A DNA stretch of 64,000 nucleotides from Prevotella scopos JCM 17725 (lineage in GTDB: Bacteria; Bacteroidota; Bacteroidia; Bacteroidales; Bacteroidaceae). Made by a program: the position numbers and the translations under genes. Under the pieces are notes generated by a model. The model was not told the origin of the DNA. It ran no database searches and saw only the letters and a list, made by a program, of their open reading frames with translations. Of this stretch, positions 34,570 to 43,260 are shown piece after piece. Each line of letters starts with the position of its first letter. Within the stretch, counting starts at the first letter, position 1. The stretch is taken from NCBI RefSeq assembly GCF_018127785.1, contig NZ_CP072389.1:806001-870000 (forward strand). The letters are read 5' to 3'.

Positions 34570-35835
34570 ATGTCAGGATTATACATTCACATCCCTTTTT
34601 GTGCTAGTCGCTGCATTTACTGTGGGTTTTATTCCACAGTACCTGCAAAGAAGAAGGACGAAAGGCTTTCTGTAGAAGAGCAATATGTGAATGCACTCTG
34701 TCATGAGATGGAATTACGGGAGAGGGATGACTATGACATGACGGGAGAGAGAACAACCTTGTCAACCATCTATTTTGGTGGCGGGACTCCTTCGCAACTT
34801 TCCTTTCAGAGTCTGAGAAAGATATTCCAGACAATTGATAAGGTCTTTCATATTGGTTTAGAAAGGGATGAGGATAGCAACACTTGTAAGACTGCGACTC
34901 CCATGGAAATCACCATGGAATGTAATCCAGACGATGTAACAGAAGAGTTTGCACAGAACTTACGTTCACTTCCCATCAATCGTGTATCAATGGGGGCACA
35001 GACCTTCTCTGACGACCGCCTAAAGTTCCTACATCGACGACATACTGCTGACGAGGTGGAGACAGCCGTCGAACGTCTAAGAGACGTGGATATAAAGAAT
35101 ATCTCCGTGGATTTAATGTTTGGTTTCCCCAATGAGACACTTGCAGAATGGGAAGACGACATTGAGCGACTGATAGCTTTAGACATTGAACATATCTCTG
35201 CATATAGTCTGATGTACGAAGAAGGTACCCCACTCTATCGTCTTCTCCAAGCAGGAAAGGTTAAGGAGATGGACGACGAACTTTACAGACAGATGTATGA
35301 TACCCTCATCGACCGCTTAACCGAAGCAGGATATGAGCAATATGAGATAAGCAACTTTGCCAAGCTTAAAGCTCAAAGTTCAAACCTCAAACTTCAAACT
35401 TCAATGTTCAATGTTCAAAGTCCAAACTTCAAAGTCCAAAGTCCCTTTCGTTCCCAACACAATAGCTCCTATTGGCACAACGTTCCTTATATCGGTATCG
35501 GAGCCTCTGCCCATTCGTACGGCAATGGTAGGAGAAGTTGGAACGTATCAGACACTAAGGCTTATATCGCTGCTATTCAAGAAAACATATTGCCAAGCGA
35601 AGAGGAGATAATCGATGCAGATACACACTATAACGACATGATTATGACAGCTCTCCGTACGTGTGAAGGAATAGACCTTACGAACCTGTCAGCTGAACAC
35701 AGAACGTATCTCATGCACCTTGCACAACCTCTACAAGAACAAGGTTTGCTCATCGAAAACAATGGCTGGCTCCGGCTCACTCGCAATGGTATCTATGTTA
35801 GCGACTCTGTTATGAGCGATTTAATGAAAGTATAA
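34570..35835 (+). CDS. hemW: radical SAM heme chaperone HemW, with a repeat-derived insertion
   Basis: A 421-residue member of the HemW (formerly HemN-like) family. The radical SAM cluster ligands are Cys11, Cys15 and Cys18 (HIPFCASRCIYCGF), followed by TIYFGGGTPSQLS and the SVDLMFGFPNET block. HemW binds heme and is thought to insert it into respiratory enzymes. Residues 266-292 (after EQYEISNFAK, before FRSQHNSSYWH) are a low-complexity insertion. Family members have only a few residues (usually PGFE-like) here. The insertion is in frame and the sequence on both sides is intact, so the gene is probably functional. Confidence 0.9.
   Translation: MSGLYIHIPFCASRCIYCGFYSTVPAKKKDERLSVEEQYVNALCHEMELRERDDYDMTGERTTLSTIYFGGGTPSQLSFQSLRKIFQTIDKVFHIGLERDEDSNTCKTATPMEITMECNPDDVTEEFAQNLRSLPINRVSMGAQTFSDDRLKFLHRRHTADEVETAVERLRDVDIKNISVDLMFGFPNETLAEWEDDIERLIALDIEHISAYSLMYEEGTPLYRLLQAGKVKEMDDELYRQMYDTLIDRLTEAGYEQYEISNFAKLKAQSSNLKLQTSMFNVQSPNFKVQSPFRSQHNSSYWHNVPYIGIGASAHSYGNGRRSWNVSDTKAYIAAIQENILPSEEEIIDADTHYNDMIMTALRTCEGIDLTNLSAEHRTYLMHLAQPLQEQGLLIENNGWLRLTRNGIYVSDSVMSDLMKV
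35365..35445. repeat. in-frame repeat inside hemW
   Basis: 81 bp made of variants of the words CTCAAAGTTCAAAC, CTTCAAACTTCAA and GTTCAATGTTCAAAGTCC. They encode QSSN, LKLQT, NVQSPN and KVQSP runs. The length is a multiple of three. The same word family makes up the intergenic stretch at 10951-11014. Confidence 0.75.
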
Positions 35836-35936
35836 GTCTATCATCACAATTCATCACCACCCATCACTCAACCACCCCACACCCCCTCCACAATTCATCA
35901 CCACCCAACAACTAACACCCAACACCCACACCCCCC
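35836..35936. repeat. C/A-rich low-complexity spacer
   Basis: The gap contains two copies of CAATTCATCACCACCC and runs of ACACCC and CAACACCCACACCCC. The motif TGTTGGGTG at about 39200-39218, after the serpin gene, is the same kind of sequence on the other strand. Confidence 0.5.
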
Positions 35937-36263
35937 ATGACGAACGAAGAATTTGAAAAGAAATGGACAGAGAATCGTAAAGAGATTCTTGCCAACAATG
36001 AAGAATATCAACGTATTGCCCGTAGCTATAATGGTTCGGGATGGATTGATTATGTCATCTTCATTGCAGGTTTTGTCATCTGCGAGAACTATACCAAGAC
36101 ATTGGTAAAAAGTATCGTAATTCAATATCTCCTTGCTCTTGTAGGTATGGTTTTAATATGGTTAGGCTTCCGGCTAATCAAAAGTTTCTTCAGCAGCAAA
36201 CAGACCTTAGGAGAACTCGAAGAAAAGATAAAGCAACAATACAAAGATTCTATTGGTGGTTAA
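35937..36263 (+). CDS. small membrane protein, unknown function
   Basis: A 108-residue protein. A charged N-terminal helix (EEFEKKWTENRKEILANNEE) is followed by two membrane segments (YVIFIAGFVIC and YLLALVGMVLIWLGFRLI) and a charged C-terminal coil (LGELEEKIKQQYKD). It probably sits in the inner membrane with both ends in the cytoplasm. I do not know its function. It lies 100 bp downstream of hemW and ends in a clear terminator, so it may be the second gene of the hemW transcript. Confidence 0.65.
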   Translation: MTNEEFEKKWTENRKEILANNEEYQRIARSYNGSGWIDYVIFIAGFVICENYTKTLVKSIVIQYLLALVGMVLIWLGFRLIKSFFSSKQTLGELEEKIKQQYKDSIGG

Positions 36264-36280
36264 CCCTTTTATATAAAGAT

Positions 36281-36318
36281 ATTGGGCAAATAGGATTTGT
36301 TATTCCTATCTGCCCAAT
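36281..36318. terminator. bidirectional-looking terminator
   Basis: ATTGGGCA-A-ATAGGA pairs with TCCTAT-C-TGCCCAAT around a 6-nt loop (36281-36318), giving about 14 base pairs with one mismatch. A+T-rich sequence follows. Confidence 0.7.
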
Positions 36319-36370
36319 ATTTATATTTACAACTGAAGAACTTTACAAGTTAACAAGTTGCTCATATCGA

Positions 36371-36425
36371 TAAACACCGCAAATAACAGCTTTCATAATC
36401 ATTAATGATCAATAAACACCGCAAA
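36371..36425. repeat. 13-bp direct repeat
   Basis: TAAACACCGCAAA occurs at 36371-36383 and again at 36413-36425, 42 bp apart, between the terminator and the end of uraA. Loosely repeated AATTATGAATT words follow. Confidence 0.5.
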
Positions 36426-36454
36426 AAACGATAATCATAATTATGAATTGTGAA

Positions 36455-37675
36455 TTATGAATTACCTTCGCTCTTTTTCTCCTTTGCAGGTGGCAATATC
36501 AGGTTCAAGATAACGCCAACCACAGCTGACAATCCAATACCGCTGATAGAGAAACGACCATACTGCAACACAGCACCACCAATACCCATAGTCAACGTAA
36601 CAGAGATGATAATGATATTACGTGTACGATTGAGATCAACCTTATGCTGAACGAGGTTCTGAATACCTACGGATGCGATTGTACCAAAAAGTAATAACAT
36701 GATACCACCCAACACAGCAGGAGGAATACTCTGCAAGAGAGCACTCAACTTACCAATCACTGAGAAGACAATGGCTGTAGCAGCTGCAATTCGAATAACC
36801 TGCGGATTGGTTACCTTCGTAATACTCATGGCACCCGTAACCTCACTATAAGTTGTCACTGGAGGACCAGCAAAGAGGCATGCTGCCAAACAAGCCAAAC
36901 CATCACCCAACATCGTACGATGCAAACCAGGCGACTTCGTGAAGTCCTTATCAGCAACAGCACTTACCACATAGACATCGCCCACATGTTCAATGACAGG
37001 AGCTATCGCCACAGGAATCATATAAAAGAAAGGTTCCCAAGAAAATTGTGGTATCTGGAAGTGAGCCAAGGCAGGAGGTAAGGCAAACCATGGTGCTGCT
37101 TCAACACCTGAGAAATCAACAATCCCCATACATGCTGCTACAAGATAGCCTACTGCGATACCACAGATTACAGGTACTAACTTCATTAAACCACGCCCCA
37201 TTGAGAGAACCGTAACAGCTGTACCCAGTGAGATGAAAGCAATGAGCCAGTTGGTTTTCGCCATATCTACCGCAGCCTTTGACAGAGAAAGACCAATCAG
37301 AATGATGACAGGACCAATCACGACGGGTGGAAAGAGTTTATCCAATAGTTTCTTTCCTTGCCATTTAATCAGTGCAGACATCACAAAATAAACCAGTGCT
37401 ACACCTGATATTCCGGCTAATGTTCCAGGCATACCCCACTGCTTCGAAGCTTCAATAATAGGAGCAATGAAAGCAAAGGAAGAGCCTAAAAAAATAGGAA
37501 CCTTACCTTTCGTAACCAAATGAAAGATAAATGTTCCTAAACCTGCTGTGAATAATGCTGTTGCTGGATCAAGTCCAACGAGCAAAGGGACGAGAACAGT
37601 AGCACCGAAAGCTACAAAGAGGAATTGCACTCCCACAATGACCTTTCGCGTCGGCGATAGTTGTAAATTACTCAT
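36455..37675 (-). CDS. uraA: uracil/xanthine permease, NCS2 family
   Basis: A 406-residue NCS2 transporter with about 14 hydrophobic segments. Typical landmarks are VGVQFLFVAFGATVLVPLLVGLDP at the start, PIFLGSSFAFIAP, the central AIAPVIEHVGDVYVVSAV (the QH/Glu-containing substrate region) and GLACLFAGPPVTTYSE-like residues (LFAGPPVTTYSEVTGAMS). UraA-type proteins import uracil with protons. The sequence favours uracil over xanthine, but specificity is inferred. It is monocistronic on the minus strand. Confidence 0.92.
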   Translation of the reverse strand: MSNLQLSPTRKVIVGVQFLFVAFGATVLVPLLVGLDPATALFTAGLGTFIFHLVTKGKVPIFLGSSFAFIAPIIEASKQWGMPGTLAGISGVALVYFVMSALIKWQGKKLLDKLFPPVVIGPVIILIGLSLSKAAVDMAKTNWLIAFISLGTAVTVLSMGRGLMKLVPVICGIAVGYLVAACMGIVDFSGVEAAPWFALPPALAHFQIPQFSWEPFFYMIPVAIAPVIEHVGDVYVVSAVADKDFTKSPGLHRTMLGDGLACLAACLFAGPPVTTYSEVTGAMSITKVTNPQVIRIAAATAIVFSVIGKLSALLQSIPPAVLGGIMLLLFGTIASVGIQNLVQHKVDLNRTRNIIIISVTLTMGIGGAVLQYGRFSISGIGLSAVVGVILNLILPPAKEKKSEGNS

Positions 37676-37732
37676 GTATAGAATGATTTTTATTAGTATT
37701 TGTCAGAGATATATTGATTTGCATTCCGTTTG

Positions 37733-37740
37733 CAAAAGTA
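37733..37740 (-). promoter_or_regulatory. -7 box upstream of uraA
   Basis: TACTTTTG on the minus strand matches TAnnTTTG, 58 bp before the uraA start. Confidence 0.45.
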
Positions 37741-37834
37741 TAAAAAATGTATGGTATAGTGATTGAAATAAGAGAAAAAATGACTTTTAAGTAGAAAAAG
37801 AGCCCCTTTATACATAACAGAGCAATTCTTTTTG

Positions 37835-37842
37835 TATCTTTG
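37835..37842 (+). promoter_or_regulatory. -7 box of the serpin gene
   Basis: TATCTTTG, 36 bp before the ATG. Confidence 0.5.
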
Positions 37843-37877
37843 AGTCATCTTTTCTAATTCTAAACAGACAATACGCT

Positions 37878-39185
37878 ATGACGAAAAAACTTCTATACGT
37901 CCCTACCCTACTTTTATTAGTTTGTTGCACACAATCTAAAAAGACTCTACATATACTTGAAAAAATAGCTCAGAAGACTACAACAAGTTCACAGCTGACA
38001 CTTGAAGATGCTGCCAAAAAAGCCAAACCAGATTACGTTCTGTCAGAAGAAGAGACAAAGTATGTCACAAGTTCAAATACGTTCAGTCTGAAGTTGTTCC
38101 AACTATTAGCCAACAAAAACAGTAAGGAGAGTATTGTTTTATCGCCCATGGCTGTCGTTTATTCATTAGACATGATTAACAACGGCGCAAACGGAAAGAC
38201 ACAAGAGGTCATTTCGAAGGCACTTGGCTATATGACTGATAACCTTGATGCTATTAATTCACTTAACAGAACAATGCTGATTGGTCAGAGAAAGGAGGAG
38301 ACGAATGTAGATAATGAGTCGATGGGATATATGATTACTGCCAACTTCCTAATGCTGCATGAGCAAACAAAACTATTACCCGATTTTCAAGAAGCATTAG
38401 AACACTATTATTTTACCAATATTATCGACTCTGTCAACACTCCGAAGGGCAAAGAAAGTGCTAATAAACTTTGTAAAACAATCACAAAAGGTGAGATTCA
38501 ATCCTTGCCCATCAACCTTACAGGACCTCGTGCCGCACAGCTTATCAATGCCGTTACACTTAAGACGGCTTGGTCCTTACCGTTCGACAAGGATATTACA
38601 AAGCCTATGCCTTTCTTCACTGAGGATGGCAAAAGCAAGCAGGTCTATATGATGAGAAATTATGACACGATGCAAAAGTATCAAGGTTATACCACTAAGG
38701 ATTATCAAGTACTGCGTATGCCTTTAGAAAACGGCTTTAGTCTATATGCTGTCCTACCTCAAAAGAAGAATAACTTGCAGAATCTCATTCGTAAGTTAAC
38801 AATCAAAGAAATGCATAAAATCTCTCAAAACACTAAAGTGTATGACTATGTAAACGTATTTTTTCCACGTTTTACCATCTCTGCGAATATTCCTATGAAA
38901 CAGCTTTATGGTGAAATGGGCTTAGGTAATCTATTCTCTCGTGAAGCCGATTTTGGTAAGATGAGTGTTCAACCGCTTACTGTTGACGATGTTTTCCAGC
39001 AGATAAACATGAATATTAACGAGGAAGGAATCAGTGCAAAAGCCATTCAAGTTATGCTATTCGCCAAATTATCAGCTATGGATAGTTCATCTACATTCAC
39101 TTTTAAGGCTGACCATCCTTTCCTTTATTACATCCTTGATAAGTATAACAACATCTGTTTTATGGGGAAGTATATGGGAGATTAA
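37878..39185 (+). CDS. serpin-family lipoprotein
   Basis: The 435-residue protein has a lipobox (LLLVCC, Cys16/17) and then a full serpin domain. Landmarks are SPMAVVYSLDMINNGANGKT (helix B), LINAVTLKTAWSLPF (strand 3A), FPRFTISAN, and the C-terminal ADHPFLYYILDKYNNICFMG. Serpins trap serine or cysteine proteases. The reactive-loop hinge reads EEGISAKAIQ (from Glu382); inhibitory serpins keep small residues here (EEGTEAAAAT), so it is an imperfect hinge with Lys and Ile. A related lipoprotein serpin, miropin, protects Tannerella against host and bacterial proteases; a similar role is plausible here. Confidence 0.9.
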   Translation: MTKKLLYVPTLLLLVCCTQSKKTLHILEKIAQKTTTSSQLTLEDAAKKAKPDYVLSEEETKYVTSSNTFSLKLFQLLANKNSKESIVLSPMAVVYSLDMINNGANGKTQEVISKALGYMTDNLDAINSLNRTMLIGQRKEETNVDNESMGYMITANFLMLHEQTKLLPDFQEALEHYYFTNIIDSVNTPKGKESANKLCKTITKGEIQSLPINLTGPRAAQLINAVTLKTAWSLPFDKDITKPMPFFTEDGKSKQVYMMRNYDTMQKYQGYTTKDYQVLRMPLENGFSLYAVLPQKKNNLQNLIRKLTIKEMHKISQNTKVYDYVNVFFPRFTISANIPMKQLYGEMGLGNLFSREADFGKMSVQPLTVDDVFQQINMNINEEGISAKAIQVMLFAKLSAMDSSSTFTFKADHPFLYYILDKYNNICFMGKYMGD

Positions 39186-39252
39186 AGTAATTCGGGAGAG
39201 GTGTTGGGTGTTGGGTGATAATATACAACTATGTACTGGTTAAACACATGCA

Positions 39253-39455
39253 TATTGTTAAAGGCTCCATAAAGAATCGTATGGGTTGTGTGTTAATATT
39301 CCACACGTGTGGTGCGGGTGCTTAGCACATATGGTGTTGGTGCTTCGCACTAATGGTGCGGATGGTATGCACCACATGTGCGAAGGGTTAACACCATTGC
39401 TGTATATGGAATGGTAGGGATTTAATGTGCGTTAAGCGTATTAAAACGAAGGTCT
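39253..39455 (-). repeat. ~200-bp dispersed element with 22-bp palindrome array, copy D
   Basis: This copy is inverted relative to those at 17.9 and 53.4 kb. Palindrome units start at 39303, 39325, 39347, 39369 and 39391 with 9-bp linkers. Units include ACACGTGTGGTGC, GCACATATGGTGT, GCACTAATGGTGC and GCACCACATGTGC. The flanks (GAATCGTATGGGTTGTGTGT on one side; GGTAGGGATTTAATGTGCG and GCGTATTAAAACGAAGGTC on the other) match copies B and F after reversal. It lies about 70 bp past the serpin stop. Confidence 0.75.
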
Positions 39456-39684
39456 ATTTGTAATTGTGTTTAGTTAGAGGCTATTCTTTTTGACAATATT
39501 TTTAGGGTCTATGACGAACCACCATATAAGAACAAGATTACGATTCTTTATTGCAATAGGGTTTCAGGTTCTCAGCTGATATCATTACTTCTTGTCCCTT
39601 CATAATGCTTGTAAAGATACGAAATCATTGCCATTTTATTCAGGTTACGACATATTAATAGTTCATTAAAATTTGAATATATGG

Positions 39685-39921
39685 CTACGCAGCCTTAGGC
39701 TGCCAGCCAATGAGTTCTTTGACAATCTTACTAATTAAAGTTCGGTTCGGTCGGCATCGGGACATATCGAAAATTAATTTCGTATAGTTCGCATTGAACA
39801 TCAACGACATAACTTTTGCCATGGAATTGTCCATACCATTGTCTTTCATGAAGACCTTGGCGGCATTCAGTGAGGCGAACGATGCGTTGAAATAGAAGAC
39901 TGCTCTGAAAATGGTTTTCAT
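39685..39921 (-). pseudogene. probable transposase C-terminal remnant
   Basis: A 78-codon frame with protein-like composition (FYFNASFASLNAAKVFMKD, then RCRPNRTLISKIVKELIGW). The pattern, an alpha-helical stretch ending in RTLISKIVKELIGWQPK, reminds me of the C-terminus of Bacteroidales DDE transposases, but this is from memory and not verified. No upstream catalytic domain is present: the strand further up holds only short repeats. It is therefore most likely a leftover of an insertion sequence near the tRNA gene. Confidence 0.35.
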
Positions 39922-39941
39922 TTGCGCTGCTGTTGTTTAAT

Positions 39942-40173
39942 TGTAGCCGTGGCAAGGAAAGTTGTAGCCAAAATTCAATAATTGTAGCCAGCTTCTGATA
40001 GAAATGTAGCCAAAAGATTGAAATATTAGCAGGGTAAACTTCTGTAACTACGCTGCAAAGTTCGACATATTTATTTGAATAACAGCAATTTGCGTGTACT
40101 CTATGCGTACTCAGTACGAACTCTTGGCTACAATTTTTATTTTGCCTCAAAAAGTGTAGCCAGATTGTAGCCA
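39942..40173. repeat. cluster of TGTAGCCA iterons beside tRNA-Ser
   Basis: TGTAGCCA occurs at 39963, 39983, 40005, 40155 and 40166, as TGTAGCCG at 39942, and inverted (TGGCTACA) at 40125. A further inverted near-copy is at 39682. The first four are spaced 21, 20 and 22 bp, about two helical turns. Short direct repeats phased like this are typical of arm-type sites for an integrase or of iterons. The cluster ends 150 bp from the 3' end of tRNA-Ser. Confidence 0.6.
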
Positions 40174-40321
40174 TTGTAGAGTATTTAGGGAGTATTTACC
40201 CCCTCTGTACGTACTCTGAGAAGAAGAATGTATATAAAAGAAAAGTATCATAACTACTTGTAGCTATGATACTTACGTTTTTGTTAGGATTTCTCTGTTG
40301 GTCTGTTCAGAGTACCTAAAG

Positions 40322-40406
40322 CGGAGAGAGAGGGATTCGAACCCCCGGTACCTCTCGGTACGACGGTTTTCAAGACCGTTGTAATCGACCACTCTACCAT
40401 CTCTCC
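40322..40406 (-). tRNA. tRNA-Ser (UGA)
   Basis: An 85-nt class II tRNA. The acceptor arms GGAGAGA and TCTCTCC pair perfectly, and the D region is TAGAGTGGTCGATTA. The anticodon loop CTTGAAA carries UGA (40370-40372). The long variable arm has self-complementary GTACC/GGTAC, and the T arm is GGGGGTTCGAATCCCTC. The discriminator is G. CCA is not encoded. Confidence 0.97.
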
Positions 40407-40645
40407 AGAAGGCAACTTTGTAGTCTACCTGCTTCCTTGTTGAAAGCGAGTGCAAAGGTATAGATAATTTCTGAAACTGCAAAATCTAAGACAGAAGAAT
40501 TTAAAAATAAAACACTTTTTAACTAAAATGAGTGTAATAACAGTGTGTTAGATGTAATATTGTATTGATGGGATGATAAAATTAGGGTCTTCAGGATTTT
40601 GGAGTGATAAAGTTTGCCACTTATGTTTAGAGTTTGCAGCAATGT

Positions 40646-40882
40646 CACACGGAGGCACGGAGAGGACGGAGGATTATTAAAACAAAGCAATGGAAGTAAC
40701 GGAGGCACCGTCGGTGCATAGAGCGACGGAGCTTGTTTGCCAATTCTATTAGCAATTTATATACAAAGCGTTTACCTCAAAATAGTTATCAAGAATCTGT
40801 ACGCTATACCTCCGTCGCTCTTTGTGCCGTCGGCACCTCCGTGACATAGCATTACCTCCGTCTCTTCGTTACTCCGTGTGCC
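40646..40882. repeat. 240-bp fold-back repeat
   Basis: Left-arm segments 40646-40672 and 40700-40731 are complementary to right-arm segments at about 40857-40882 and 40809-40840, with only a few mismatches. The inner arms each contain their own palindrome, GCACCGTCGGTGC on the left and GTGCCGTCGGCAC on the right, changed in a compensating way. About 77 bp of A+T-rich sequence separates the arms. No coding frame is present. It resembles a MITE or large RNA hairpin. The rest of the 40.4-41.4 kb gap shows only the array below. Confidence 0.65.
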
Positions 40883-41105
40883 TATTATATAAGACTTTTA
40901 GTTATCACTCCATATTTCGGAAGAACCTAAAATTAAACAGCGCACAGGGAGGGTATCTTTGTAATATTCTATTTGATACTATATGATTGGTACATATTGG
41001 TGCTGTTTGATAAATCTTTTTCTTGTATGTTTGAGTTTAATTTTATTATTAATAGTGATAAGTTAAGACCTCACTTTACACTTTCTACTGAAGTTGTCTT
41101 GCTTA

Positions 41106-41171
41106 ATATGTGTGGTGTTGAGGGTAAACACATGTGGTGTTGATGGTTAGCACCATTGGTGCTGGGTGTTT
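41106..41171. repeat. 22-bp-period palindrome array, copy E
   Basis: Three 13-bp units start at 41106 (ATATGTGTGGTGT), 41128 (ACACATGTGGTGT) and 41150 (GCACCATTGGTGC), with 9-bp linkers TGAGGGTAA, TGATGGTTA and TGGGTGTTT. The linkers show the same orientation as copies A and D. There are no long flanks. Confidence 0.65.
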
Positions 41172-41383
41172 CGTAGCTTGTAATATGTTTTTGGGGTAGA
41201 GGAAACCTATAGTCAAAAAGGTGTTATACTACCAAAAGCAAATAATGTACTTGCTTATCTAAAAATAATGTGGAATTACCTTTTAAGTAGGTAATCCCGC
41301 AATAAATATGGTGTTATTGAATCTTAATGGGCTAATAATAGTCTTATACTAAGATTGGTTTTATTTGCTCGACGGTCTATAAG

Positions 41384-42607
41384 CTACACACTCCCTGCCG
41401 CACATTGTCCAGCTACGACGCCTGTTGTCCATGCAGCCTGAAGATTAAAGCCGCCGGTGATGGCATCAATGTCTAATACTTCGCCTGCAAAGAAAAGATT
41501 AGGACAAACTTTGCTTTCAAGTGTTTTGGAATTAATAGAGCTAAGGCTTACGCCACCACAAGTCACAAATTCCTCGCGGAAGGTACCTTTACCAGCAATA
41601 GTGTATTGATCATTGACCAATGTTTCTATCATGCGATTTAATGTTTTGCGCCCAACTTCTGCCCATGGTTTCGCAGGCTCTAAGCCAAGTTTGCTAAGTA
41701 TATAGAGCCACAGACGACTTGGTAGTCCAAATGGGTGTAGGGTAGCGAGCTGTTTTCGTGGGTTAGCAGCCTGCAACTTCAGAAGGTTTTCCTCTACTTC
41801 TTGTCGTGCTCGTTCCCCTGTCCAACTGATAGCAAGCGGAGCTTTATAATCGTTTTCAGCAAGTAAACGAGCTGCGTATGAAGAAAGCTTCAAGGCAGCA
41901 GGACCACTTACACCCCAATGTGTTACCAACAATGGCCCTTGTGCGCGCAATTTTGTTCCAGGAATAGTTGTTACAACTGGGTCAACAACCGTTCCCATGA
42001 GATCGCAGAAGGCACGGTCCTTTATATTAAAGGTGAAAAGTGATGGTACAGGAGTCTCTATTTCATGTCCAAGTCGAGCGAGGTATTGTAATCCACGCCC
42101 ATTGGGTGAGCCGCCCGTTGTTATAATTGCACGATGGAATACGCGATGTGTACCATTCTCAAATTCCAGTTTTAGCCTTCCGTCTTCTAACTTATGGATA
42201 TCCATCAATCGGTAGCGACAACATATAGTCACACCGAGTACCTTGGCTTGACGCACCAAACAATCTATAATCACGTGTGAGTCCTGTGCCTTTGGAAAGA
42301 CGCATTCATCTTCCTGTGTCATCAACGGAACACCATGTGCTTCAAACCACCTATAAGTATCCTCGTGACTGAACGTCTTCATCAACCGCTTCATGACTTT
42401 GTGGCCACGTGGATAAGCCTGCCGCATATCAGTTATTGCCGCAAAGCTATTAGTGACGTTACAACGTCCACCACCCGTAACTTCAACCTTAGCCAAAACC
42501 TTCTGTGCACGTTCAAAAATAGTCACTTTGCAAGAAGGATTTGTTCGCTTAGCTGTGATGGCTGCCATAAAACCAGCCGCTCCCCCACCGATTATTGCTA
42601 TCTCCAT
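41384..42607 (-). CDS. YhiN/HI0933-type FAD-dependent oxidoreductase
   Basis: A 407-residue flavoprotein of the HI0933/YhiN (BaiN-like) family. The N-terminal dinucleotide-binding motif is IIGGGAAGFMAA (residues 5-16). Next comes the family-typical KVEVTGGGRCNVTNSF, and the C-terminal FAD-contacting block is FFAGEVLDIDAITGGFNLQ. Members bind FAD and are thought to reduce small organic substrates; the true substrate here is unknown. The gene appears monocistronic. It ends next to a ~200-bp A+T-rich spacer that contains array E further downstream. Confidence 0.9.
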   Translation of the reverse strand: MEIAIIGGGAAGFMAAITAKRTNPSCKVTIFERAQKVLAKVEVTGGGRCNVTNSFAAITDMRQAYPRGHKVMKRLMKTFSHEDTYRWFEAHGVPLMTQEDECVFPKAQDSHVIIDCLVRQAKVLGVTICCRYRLMDIHKLEDGRLKLEFENGTHRVFHRAIITTGGSPNGRGLQYLARLGHEIETPVPSLFTFNIKDRAFCDLMGTVVDPVVTTIPGTKLRAQGPLLVTHWGVSGPAALKLSSYAARLLAENDYKAPLAISWTGERARQEVEENLLKLQAANPRKQLATLHPFGLPSRLWLYILSKLGLEPAKPWAEVGRKTLNRMIETLVNDQYTIAGKGTFREEFVTCGGVSLSSINSKTLESKVCPNLFFAGEVLDIDAITGGFNLQAAWTTGVVAGQCAAGSV

Positions 42608-42726
42608 TATAATGTATAAAGTTCACGATTCTTGCTTCAACAGGCTAATAACTGATGATTACTGAGATTATTGCAATTAGGAAGCTGATAGTGCAAAGAA
42701 CTTGTTTACACATGCGCGTCCACTAA

Positions 42727-43212
42727 CTATCGAAGTACCTTCTTACGTTTCCCGCTGAACTCAGTGAAATCAACACGAATTATCTCAACGCGATGAAAAC
42801 TCATGTGAGCATATTTATCACCAAGTTCTTTAAAGTCAGCCGACAACTTATCGATTAATAAATGCAGTGCATGCATTTTCTCATCATCAGAGAGATTAAT
42901 ACGCGCCTCACCAAAGAAGATAGCACTTTCATATTCTGTAGTGAAATTACGTGGTAATAAGTTTACTTTACCAATTATACAAAGTGACACTTTAGGATTC
43001 TTTTTAATGGCTTCAAGCTTACGTCCTTCAGGTGCACAGTGAATATAAACGCTATGGTCACCATCCCAAACGAAGTTAACTGGTATTCCATAGCCCATAT
43101 CTTCAGAAACCATACTCAAAACTCCATATTCACCATCTCGCAAGAGTTCGACAGCACGTTCTTCGTCCATTAGACGATCTTGTCTTCTTATACGATCATT
43201 AACATACTTCAT
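42727..43212 (-). CDS. Nim-like pyridoxamine 5'-phosphate oxidase family protein
   Basis: A 161-residue split-barrel flavoprotein. MDEERAVELLRDGEYGVLSM and GYGIPVNFVWDG match the start of the Nim (5-nitroimidazole reductase)-like branch of the pyridoxamine oxidase family, and IYIHCAPEGRKLEAIKKNP-type residues (YIHCAPEGRKLEAI) follow. Nim proteins are associated with metronidazole resistance in Bacteroides; many chromosomal relatives have no such effect, so resistance should not be assumed. It has an unusual 165-nt leader behind a strong promoter. Confidence 0.85.
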   Translation of the reverse strand: MKYVNDRIRRQDRLMDEERAVELLRDGEYGVLSMVSEDMGYGIPVNFVWDGDHSVYIHCAPEGRKLEAIKKNPKVSLCIIGKVNLLPRNFTTEYESAIFFGEARINLSDDEKMHALHLLIDKLSADFKELGDKYAHMSFHRVEIIRVDFTEFSGKRKKVLR

Positions 43213-43260
43213 ATCAAATCATATTAAATAAATACTTATCTTAGATACATGATGTTTTTT

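Noticed and set aside
39731..40174. 147-codon frame on the minus strand
   Set aside because: It is opened by the TGTAGCCA/TGGCTACA iterons, which give repeated W-L-H/Q residues. It has no recognisable domain and overlaps the better remnant at 39685-39921 in another frame.
40273..40482. 69-codon frame over the tRNA gene
   Set aside because: It lies on top of tRNA-Ser(UGA); the peptide is a translation of the tRNA.
42727..43212. Calling the Nim-like gene a metronidazole-resistance gene
   Set aside because: The family includes many chromosomal proteins with no such effect; sequence alone does not support resistance.
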